Assembly: GCA_027924645.1 (NCBI GenBank)
Contig: BSBN01001965.1
Location: 16,544,001 to 16,608,000 of the forward strand
Direction of reading: 5' to 3'
From: Cunninghamia lanceolata
Lineage: Eukaryota; Streptophyta; Pinopsida; Cupressales; Cupressaceae
Length of the DNA stretch: 64,000 bases
Numbering within the stretch: position 1 is the first letter of the stretch; each line of letters starts with the position of its first letter. Positions 33,336 to 42,821 of the stretch are shown piece by piece. Under the pieces are notes generated by a model that saw only the letters and a list, made by a program, of their open reading frames with translations, made no database searches and had not been told where the DNA came from. Both the position numbers and the translations under genes were made by a program.

Positions 33336-36168
33336 TGTTGGTCATGATGTTAGTCACTCACAAACATAGAATAAAAGTTACACAACAACCTTTACTCATC
33401 TTGAAAGATACGATGAATTCAGAGAATTCATGATCCCAAGTCTCCGTTGATTAGGTCTTAATCTACTGACGTTACTCAGTGGTTGATGTGTGTTGTTGTT
33501 TTCCATTCAGGGGCCTTACGTATTTCTGCAAAGTTCATCATCATTCCTCCAAATATCCTACCCTGTATATCTGCTCTGCATAAATCTCCAACAATTCTAC
33601 CTCTGCACTTATGGATTTAGTCAAATAATGTGCCTACAGGCTGATATTTGCATGATTTCTACCATTATTTATGATTCTTTGCATGATATTTTCAATACCA
33701 CATGCATTTAACTCAAATATGCTAAGGATTTTCAGTTACCTATGGGATGTTAGCATATTTCTCTGTTCTGCTTGTTATTTATCATGATTTGCAGTTATGG
33801 TGATGAATTTATGAAATTAAAAAAAAAGGAAAGGGTTAAAGAATGAGATTCCCAAAACTACTTGACTTAGATCACTGATCCACATACAAGTTCCCATACA
33901 TGCAATGAAAAGAAGGAAACTAAAATCATACTTCACTAGGACATTCCACAAATCCGCATGATCTAGTGCAAATCTTCAAAGGAAAAGTTGACAACAACAT
34001 GTAATGAAATGAAAGCGCTTCCAGTTGAACACAGCATTCACCAGTACATATCCAGAAATCAACAGGAAGATTACGTAAAATTTACAATCAAGATGTAATC
34101 TGAAACTTCATATCCATTTAGTATGCTCAAGAAAAGGTACATTTACAGTGATCTGAAGAAAGAACCTTGACATTTCAACAATTCTATCCTCATTAGTCTC
34201 AGTAATCCGATCTCCTAATTGATTCTACAGTAATCGGCCTTTATGCGCCAGATGCGTCTGTGTATATCCCCTGTATAATATCTTCTCATGTATCAGGATC
34301 TGGTTCTTATATAGAACAAATGCCAGAAAACAGTTACAATGATCCAAGGAACAGGATCCTCCCAGAACAATCAATGGTCCAGATGAAAAGCACATGCTTC
34401 GCCAGTTGGCAAATGTACAGCTGGCACAGAATATTCCAGCATCTTTGATTTGATTCGGTCTCCAGCTGGCAAACAACATATTTGACAATATCCTCCTCAC
34501 TTCTGGTTCATGTTGCCTCCATGTGCAACCATACAATACTCAGCAACAGCTCTAACAGCATCATGACTTCCTGCGAATAAACAGACAAACATTAAGTTCA
34601 TCATCATGTGGATAAACAACAGGAATTAAAACGTTTTATTAAACAGGCCTCCAAAATGTGCAGCTACAGGCAAATCGGGCTTTCAAATTTCTATCACTCT
34701 GTTTTCTCGCCCATTTTCTTGTATATCAGGTTCAAATTATGATCATGCATCGCAACATACTGTCGGAATGACAATTTTACATTAGGCCGACGGCTAAACT
34801 TATACCGATGCCAAAATCATGATGATGTCCATCCATCGGGAAGACATGTTCCACCAGCGAGAAAAAATCCAGACTTGGCCGATAGCAAGACCTAAAACTT
34901 TCGTCTGCATGATATTTTGGAAATATGATGCTCCCCTTTCCGAATGTCCAGATGATGCAACCGTTATGTTTCGCTTCTGTATATTGGGGAAAAGAAAGAC
35001 ATCATCATCATCATCATGTCGAAGGAAAATAGGAGGATATGAAATATGATCCTGCTGCTGAGGAAAGGAATATCATGGTGACGTCTTTCTCATATTCGGG
35101 CTTCATTAAAATGCAAAAGATGACGTCACCGTCATGTTTAGTTAAGATCAGGGGATAAATGTAATATTGGGTCACCTAAGGAAGATGATCAGGTGGTGAA
35201 TGTAATATGACCCTTTTGCGGCCAAGGTAATCCTCTCGAAAGATCAGGATGATGATGACTATCAGGATATCCAGGGCTTTTGTTAAACTGAGAACATGAT
35301 GTCATCGTCATATTCGCGAACCGGATCATGTTTTGGGAAATATCCTGCCAAAGGGAAATGTGATGATGATGTCCTCCTAATATTTGCTTCTTCGTTTATC
35401 AGATTGGGATGACGTCATCAGGATATTTGCAAAAGGTCATATTTCTCGGCAGGAGGACATTACGAAATGTCGGGTAGACAAACAAGATCATGATGATCTT
35501 GACAACATGACAGGATAAAAATATGATGATCCTCCTCATCGAATATATATTCCGTCTTCGAAGCACGAGGATGAGTTGAGGTCATCATCAGGTTAGCGCT
35601 AGGGTGATATTGTAATATCAGCATGATATTATAATATTGGGTGATGTTAAAATAGCATGATGCTCGTTGTTATTTGAAATATCGGGTTACACTCAAAACA
35701 TGATGCTCACGATGCGCCCAAGGTCATTTGACGGGTAAAACACACTATCACCTAAGATTGACGTCTGGATATTGGGACTGCATGATTTTTATCGGGTGAT
35801 AGATCAAGATCAGGATGACCTTGACAACATGACTGAGGATATAAAAATATGATGATCCTCTTGCGATTATCAGGTTTGACCAAAACTTTGACTGCGCATA
35901 ACTCCCTCATATGGACGAATTTTCAGGTGATGTAACAGGCAAACCTGCATGGAATTTCAAGCTCTTTCTAAATATGAGGTCATAGAAATAAAATATGAAC
36001 TTTGACAAACTGACCTCATGATGATGACCAACCTCATCGAATATCATGATGATGATGCACCTGACTCATTTTACCAAACCGCCAGAAAGCAGACAACACA
36101 AGCCAAGCCAAAAGTTGGGTCCCTGTTTTGCCGAGTTAAAATGGGGCGTGTTGTGTAACCACACAACA
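33336..36168 (-). repeat. Element L 3' LTR
   Basis: 2833 bp, matching 39985-42816 with about 2-3% visible difference by eye, mostly transitions. It has a minus-strand TATA string at 34306-34314. The U3 part (about 34.35-36.17 kb) is rich in ATGATG, GGATATT and TGACGTCA (35121-35128, 35410-35417). Confidence 0.95.
34306..34314 (-). promoter_or_regulatory. TATA box in element L 3' LTR
   Basis: Minus-strand CTATATAAG, conserved at the equivalent place in the other LTR (40955-40963). Confidence 0.55.
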
Positions 36169-37029
36169 ACTTGCCACCAAAGAAAACAACAAAATTCAAA
36201 TGATTCAAGTGATATGATCATATTCATCTATAGTATTCTAATTCTTTCTAAGTAAAATCATCATGATCTTTGAATGATAAAGTTTCATCAAGGTAACAGT
36301 GCTAACAAAGAATCATGTGTGTGCATATGATTAATTATCCTCATCTTGAAAGCAAGTTGAAAACATAAGTAACTAGTGTTAAACTACATAGTTGGAGATC
36401 ATCCCTCATAGCCAACCTAGATAGAGCCTTGCTACCAGCAGGCGTTCATAGCCCCGGCAAGGTTATCTATACAATCTCCCTAAGTAGAGCCCCACTGCCA
36501 GCAAGCGTCTATAGCCCCGGTAGAGTTACTTAGATGGCCTAAGTTTATTGTTTATATATTTTTTATTTAATATTTATATTTGATATCATCATGTCAGCTC
36601 ATTTGTACAAGGTATGGTCACTTGCAGCTTTAGGTTGGAGATGTTATTGGTAGCAAGGGAGTCCCTTTAGATTTTTCACTTAACACCTATACTCATATCT
36701 TCAACAAGCCCAAGGCTGTTAGGTGTTTCATTGTGTTTGATTCACTTTGGACAAGAAAAGGCACCTGATGAAAAGATATTATAAAACCTGATCATGAATA
36801 TTTATCAGAATGAATTACAATCTATATCTAAATCTGATCTCATCACTTGAATCCTAACAATTTAGTTTTTTTCTTAGGTGATGAAGTGCATCATCTTGAC
36901 TTACCAAAACAAAACTCAACCAAAACAACACAAAACAGAAGAAACACTATACAAACAACTAACCTACAAAAAGGAAACAACAGAAACAGAACAAGAAAGT
37001 AAAACAAGCAGACTGTACAAACAACTAAC
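36169..37029 (-). other. Element L body, noncoding 3' part
   Basis: No gene is recognisable. It holds an imperfect 63-bp tandem duplication at 36422-36533 with the shared string CATAGCCCCGG or TATAGCCCCGG. No strong polypurine tract is visible next to the 3' LTR; minus-strand GGTGGCAAGT is the nearest candidate. Confidence 0.5.
36422..36533. repeat. 63-bp imperfect tandem duplication
   Basis: Two units begin TAGAGCC at 36422 and 36485. Each contains CCAGCAGGCG or CCAGCAAGCG and then ATAGCCCCGG. The first unit can form a CCTTGC/GCAAGG stem. Confidence 0.65.
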
Positions 37030-38733
37030 CTACAAAATTATATACAAACCACTACTAGGCAAACAAGAACCAGCAAACGACCTAAGTACACCTGTATTTG
37101 CATACTTCTTTCGATTGTGCAGGAGCATTAGGGTATCAGTTATGGTTCTCAACCTAGCAAATTTATCTTTATATTCTGAAAAATATTCTAATATTCTGAA
37201 TTCACTGTATTCAATAGAATGACTCTTGATGATCAGCAACTGAGGAAGCTCATCATGTTCATGATTAATCCATATGCATGTCTTATCTCCTGAATTTCCA
37301 TAATTAAAATAGTATTCAACATCATTTACTGTGGAAAGGAGAAATACAACCTGGTGTATTTCTAATTTTGCTAGACATGCTTCTTCATTGGCGGCTAATC
37401 TTCCATTTGTCATTATATTTTCACTACTTAGCTCAGTGCCTGGTCTCACTTCAAATTGAAGGATGTATGACTCTTGATGTATTAATTCTTCATCTTTATC
37501 CAACTTTATCCCTTCATTCTGGATGTTCAGTTTATCCTCCAGTTCAGGAAACTTCTCAATATTTTCTTCAATTTCCTGCACATCAGCATCTAAATAAGTA
37601 TCTTCATTATCATAACCTGATATACAGAAATTTATCATTTCTAAATCATGTGACTGTAAAAGAGAAACAACTTTCACTTGATAAGGACACTCCCCTGTTT
37701 CATTCTCAAAATATTTCTGGAGTGACGTCTGATCATGCACAACAACTCCAACGTCTTCTACATCTTCATCTTTCAGGAATTGTTCATCAAACAATTCACA
37801 TCTTCTATCTATTAGAGGATCTGGTTCCATTAGGCTGCAACATTCTTGTATTTGATCATTCAATTCAAAGAAGTCAGGTAATAAATCAGCATTTATTTTA
37901 TTTTCTATGACTCCCTGAGTTACCGCCATAGGAACTTCATCATCAGCAGTAGTGCATTTAAATTGCTCTAATATCTGTTTACACTTCTCTTTACCATAGA
38001 ATGACTCCAGGAAAGATGTTTCATCTTCTTTATCAAAAGTATTAGGATCAGAATCAAAAATATTATCCTGATGAGTGATTTCTTCTCTAAAATTTTCACA
38101 AGATTCATACCTGCATACTGATTGATCCTTACTTGTATTAGGAAGTAGAGAACTCCTATCAATCTCACCATAAAATGAATCAAGGAAAGATGTTTCCTCT
38201 TCATTACCTTCTAGAACCGACTCAGCTGTTGTATTTTCTAGAATCTTTTTCAACATGATCAAGCAGGCGTAACAATCCCTTTCTGAATGCTCTTCATCAT
38301 GTAATCTGCACCAGCTTTCAATCAAGACATCATCATCAGGTAAACCTAATAATTGACTACACTGTATATTTCTGGATAAATATAATTCAAAATCCTCAGA
38401 TCGGTCCACTTCAGTGCCTGGACAACTAATCACTTCTGGTGCTGCATCTGCTTGTTGCTCCAGAATTTCTTCATTTTCTTGCCAACCTTCTTCATTTTCC
38501 TAGCAAATTTCGGCCCTGAACACATCTGGAAAGAATATTAATCCTTTCAAGTATAAATCCAACCTTGTAAGGAAAGTTAAACAATTTATTTCGCTATGTT
38601 CTACAGTTTGGTGTATCCTGCAACAGGTGGATAAACCAAAGTTAGACAAACTGTGAGGGTAAAGCTGCCTACTCAAAGTTTCCTGAAATAAAGGGATGTT
38701 AACTTGACAATTGCCTTCATATACATCCATCAA
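37030..38733 (-). CDS. Element L gag-like ORF: acidic protein with two zinc-knuckle-like motifs, one in-frame TAG
   Basis: A minus-strand frame of 568 codons opens at ATG 38733 (MMDVYEGNCQ), has one TAG at 38500-38502, then stays open to 37030. Without reading the TAG, the part from 38433 gives 467 residues. CRIHQTVEHSEINC (about 38630) fits the C-x2-H-x4-H-x4-C knuckle of many plant gypsy gags. CRLHDEEHSERDC (about 38310) is a shortened version. An internal repeat reads ETSFLDSFYG and ETSFLESFYG (about 38190 and 38010). The rest is very acidic with no catalytic motif. A role in packaging the element's RNA is inferred; the acidic C-terminal half is unexplained. Confidence 0.6.
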
Positions 38734-39205
38734 AATGAGACTATATTTTTCAATTTTTTAGGAGATCCATCATATCTCAGAATAAAACTTGAAAGCTCAG
38801 AAAATCAAACAAATATTTGATGCTTTGGGCTAGATCTTGGCAAAGGTGCAACCAAAACATCTCAGATAAGAGATATTTGCAGACATTTAACTCAAATGCT
38901 GAAATATTTATGTAATATTTGCAGAAATCCAGAAATTCGCAGCTCTTTTCCAGTTCGCCCTCCTTCTAGCGCCAATTTATGTTGCGTTAGGAGTGAGGGG
39001 CCTGCAGATATGTTAGCAAGATTTAAAGCGGGCTGATAAACAGAGGCAGGGGATATCACGTCAACTGAACAGGATTTATTTGCTGAGAAACAGCTCAGCC
39101 CTCCTTCTAGTGCCAATTTATGTTGATGATGCTGAGAAACAGCTCATGCCCTCCTTCTAGATCATGATCATGATGTTCTGCTGATGCTCCCCCTCCTTCT
39201 GTTGG
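38734..39205 (-). other. Element L leader with repeated primer-site-like junctions
   Basis: There is no ORF. Copies of CCCTCCTTCTAGCGCCAATT or variants occur at about 38958, 39098, 39149 and 39190. Three are followed by TTATGTTG, the same junction seen at the true primer site and LTR edge. A GCTGAG-AAACAG-CTCAGC hairpin at 39082-39099 precedes one copy, and a variant lies at 39131-39148. Confidence 0.65.
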
Positions 39206-39209
39206 TGAT

Positions 39210-39506
39210 TTATGTTGCGTTAGAAGCGAAGGGGGGCTGAACTGGTGGTGCAGTTGGCTGAGGTTGAACTAAAGGTATACCCTGGGTTTGAACAGGAGGT
39301 GTCGCGGATATACCGGAAGGTATTTGCAAACCGACAGGGGTCACAGGAGGAGGTCCCGGTGAAGCTCTAGACGTGCTTGATCCTGGAGCATGGTGAATGT
39401 CTACAGTCCTAGGTCTGAAACCTCTAACAGGCAATTCTTCAAAAACTTCACTAGGTCTAGACCTGGTATTTATCCTGTAAGCCAGGATTTCTCGATTTGG
39501 AGGCAA
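39210..39506 (-). CDS. Element L Pro-rich small ORF (possible gag N-terminus)
   Basis: An ATG at 39506 opens MPPNREILAYRINTRSRPSE and continues into a Pro/Gln-rich stretch (PPVQTQGIPLVQPQPT). It ends at a TAA at 39210. Position (first ORF after the leader) and basic then proline-rich composition suit the start of a gag protein. It is separated from the knuckle ORF by the repeated-junction region, so insertion or rearrangement may have split gag. Confidence 0.4.
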   Translation of the reverse strand: MPPNREILAYRINTRSRPSEVFEELPVRGFRPRTVDIHHAPGSSTSRASPGPPPVTPVGLQIPSGISATPPVQTQGIPLVQPQPTAPPVQPPFASNAT

Positions 39507-39963
39507 ATTGGCTGAAACTTTGCAAATATTGGTTAGATTTCACTGGATGAGGTGATATTTGCGGTCAAATTGCAAATCAGACTGGATATTTATGAAATAT
39601 TTGTGAAGACACTGCAAATGTGACAGGATATTGGGATATCCTGACCCGTAACACAAGATCTCGAGTGCCTAAGGCCTAAAAGTCCCAAAGTTTGAACAAA
39701 TTTACGTATCTTTAGTCGATATTAGTGAATTCAGAGAGATCTACTGTAAAGCTTGCAATATTTATGTGAGATCTGGAAATCTTTACATAGAATGTGTATA
39801 TACAATTTTTTCACAGTAAATATTTACGTAATTTACTGAAATTCACAGACGATCTGAGGGTACCTTACTCTTATGCGTCATCAAACCTGAAAATACTGAT
39901 GATGAGCGTGATCTTCCGGGCCTGCCCTCCTTCTGTTGATGATGCTAAGAAACAGCTCAGCGC
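39507..39963 (-). other. Element L 5' leader
   Basis: No gene is supported. It contains another primer-site-like copy at about 39925 and a variant hairpin (GCTAAG-AAACAG-CTCAGC, 39944-39961) right beside the true primer site. Confidence 0.5.
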
Positions 39964-39980
39964 CCTCCTTCTAGCGCCAA
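39964..39980 (-). other. Element L primer binding site
   Basis: Minus-strand TTGGCGCTAGAAGGAGG lies four bases inside the 5' LTR (39985). The TGGCGC start is typical of plant gypsy primer sites. I do not assign the tRNA. Confidence 0.75.
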
Positions 39981-39984
39981 TTTA

Positions 39985-42816
39985 TGTTGGTCATGATGTT
40001 AGTCACTCACAAACATAGAATAAAAGTTACACAACAACCTTTACTCATCTTGAAAGATACGATGAATTCAGAGAATTCATGATCCCAAGTCTCCGTTGAT
40101 TAGGTCTTAATCTATTGACGTTACTCAGTGGTTGATGTGTGTTGTTGTTTTCCATTCAGGGGCCTTACGTATTTCTGCAAAGTTCATCATCATTCCTCCA
40201 AATATCCTGCCCTGTATATCTGCTCTGCATAAATCTCCAACAATTCTACCTCTGCACTTATGGATTTAGTCAAATAATGTGCCTACAGGCTGATATTTGC
40301 ATGATTTCTACCATTATTTATGATTCTTTGCATGATATTTTCAATACCACATGCATTTAACTCAAATATGCTAAGGATTTTCAGTTACCTATGGGATGTC
40401 AGCATATTTCTCTGTTCTGCTTGTTATTTATCATGATTTGCAGTTATGGTGATGAATTTATGAAATTAAAAAAAAAGGAAAGGGTTAAAGAATGAGATTC
40501 CCAAAACTACTTGACTTAGATCACTGATCCACATACAAGTTCCCATACATGCAATGAAAAGAAGGAAACTAAAATCATACTTCACCAGGACATTCCACAA
40601 ATCCGCATGATCTAGTGCAAATCTTCAAAGGAAAAGTTGACAACAACATGTAATGAAATGAAAGCGCTTCCAGTTGAACACAACATTCACCAATACATAT
40701 CCAAAAATCAACAGGAAGATTACGTAAAATTTACAATCAGGATGTAATCTGAAACTTCATATCCATTCAGTATGCTCAAGAACAGGTACATTTACAATGA
40801 TCTGAAGAAAGAACCTTGACATTTCAACAATTCTATCCTCATTAGTCTCAGTAATCCGATCTCCTAATTGATTCTATAGTAATCGGCCTTTATGCACCAG
40901 ATGCGTCTGTGTATATCCCCTGTATAATATCTTCTCATGTATCAGGATCTGGTTCTTATATAGAACAAATGCCAGAAAATAGTTACAATGATCCAAGGAA
41001 CAGGATCCTCCCAGAACAATCAACGGTCCAGATGAAAAGCACATGCTTCGCCAGTTGGCAAATGTACAGCTGGCACAGAATATTCCAGCATCTTTGATTT
41101 GATTCGGTCTCCAGCTGGCAAACAACATATTTGACAATATCCTCCTCACTTCTGGTTCATGTTGCCTCCATGTGCAACCATACAATGCTCAGCAATAGCT
41201 CTAACAGCATCATGACTTCCTGCGAATAAATAGACAAACATTAAGTTCATCATCATGTGGATAAACAACAGGAATTAAAATGTTTTATTAAACAGGCCTC
41301 CAAAATGTGCAGCTACAGGCAAATTGGGCTTTCAAATTTCTATCGCTTTGTTTTCCCGCCCATTTTCTTGTATATCGGGTTCAAATTATGATCATGCATT
41401 GCAACATACTGTCGGAATGACAATTTTACATTAGGCCGATGGCTAAACTTATACCGACGCCAAAATCATGATGATGTCCATCCATCAGGAAGACATGTTC
41501 CACCGGCGAGAAAAAATCCAGACTTGGCCGATAGCAAGACCTAAAACTTTCGTCTGCATGATATTTTGGAAATATGATGCTCCCCTTTCCGAATGTCTAG
41601 ATGATGCAACCGTTATGTTTCGCTTCTGTATATTGGGGAAAAGAAAGACATCATCATCATCATCATGTCGAAGGAAAATAGGAGGATATGAAATATGATC
41701 CTGCTGCTGAGGAAAGGAATATCATGGTGACGTCTTTCTCATATTCGGGCTTCATTAAAATGCAAAAGATGATGTCACCGTCATGTTTAGTTAAGATCAG
41801 GGGATAAATGTAATATCGGGTCACCTAAGGAAGATGATCAGGTGGTGAATGTAATATGACCCCTTTGCGGCCAAGGTAATCCTCTCGAAAGATCAGGATG
41901 ATGATGACTATCAGGATATCCGAGGCTTTTGTTAAACTAAGAACATGACATCATCGTCATATTCGCGAACCGGATCATGTTTTGGGAAATATCCTGCCGA
42001 AGGGAAATGTGATATGATGTCCTCCTAATATTTGCTTCTTCGTTTATCAGATCGGGATGACGTCATCAGGATATTTGCAAAAGGTCATATTTCTCGGTAG
42101 GAGGACATTACGAAATGTCGGGTAGACAAACAAGATCATGATGATCTTGACAACATGACAGGATAAAAATATGATGATCCTCCTCATCGAATATGTATTC
42201 CGTCTTCGAAGCACGAGGATGAGTTGAGGTCATCATCAGGTTAGCGCTAGGGTGATATTGTAATATCAGCATGATATTATAATATTGGGTGATGTTAAAA
42301 TATCATGATGCTCATTGTTATTTGAAATATCGGGTTACACTCAAAACATGATGCTCACGATGCGCCCAAGGTCATTTGACGGGTAAAACACACTATCACC
42401 TAAGATTGACGTCCGGATATTGGGACTGCATGATTTTTATCAGGTGATAGATCAAGATCAGGATGACCTTGACAACATGACTGAGGATATAAAAATATGA
42501 TGATCCTCTTGCGATTATCAGGTTTGACCAAAACTTTGACTGCGCATAACTCCCTCATATGGATGAATTTTCAGGTGATGTAACAGGCAAACCTGCATGG
42601 AATTTCAAGCTCTTTCTAAATATGAGGTCATAGAAACAAAATATGAACTTTGACAAACTGACCTCATGATGATGACCAACCTCATCGAATATCATGATGA
42701 TGATGCACCTGACTCATTTTACCAAACCGCCAGAAAGCAGACAACACAAGCCAAGCCAAAAGTTGGGTCCCTATTTTGCCGAGTTAAAATGGGGCGTGTT
42801 GTGTAACCACACAACA
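39985..42816 (-). repeat. Element L 5' LTR
   Basis: 2832 bp. In sense (minus) direction U3 starts at 42816. TGACGTCA is at 42058-42065, an (ATC)n run at about 41647-41665 and a TATA string at 40955-40963. R/U5 extends to 39985. Confidence 0.95.
40955..40963 (-). promoter_or_regulatory. TATA box of element L 5' LTR
   Basis: Minus-strand CTATATAAG, the likely core promoter of element L. It leaves a U3 of about 1.85 kb. Confidence 0.6.
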
Positions 42817-42821
42817 GGTTT

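Larger units (their letters stand above)
33336..42816 (-). mobile_element. Element L: non-autonomous retrotransposon with 2.83-kb LTRs, TSD GGTTT
   Basis: LTRs at 33336-36168 and 39985-42816 are nearly identical. The element is flanked by GGTTT at 33331-33335 and 42817-42821. LTR ends are TG and CA. The primer site next to the right LTR makes the minus strand sense. The 3.8-kb body has a gag-like ORF with zinc-knuckle motifs but no pol motif in any frame. Very long LTRs with a body lacking enzymes fit the large retrotransposon derivative (LARD) description. It splits the third ORF of element D. A diverged LTR piece of the same family lies at 3990-4947. Confidence 0.95.

Noticed and set aside
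33490..33711. 73-residue plus-strand ORF, repeated at 40139-40360
   Set aside because: Same LTR-duplication effect, on the antisense strand of the element, with no recognisable domain.
34225..34536. 103-residue minus-strand ORF, repeated at 40874-41185
   Set aside because: It lies in the L LTR and is conserved only because the LTRs are duplicates. It crosses the TATA region and has no protein-like motif.
37368..37910. 180-residue plus-strand ORF
   Set aside because: Shadow of the minus-strand gag-like ORF of element L.
38956..39990. CRISPR-like spaced repeats
   Set aside because: Repeats are few, irregularly spaced and match the primer-site junction of element L in a plant genome.
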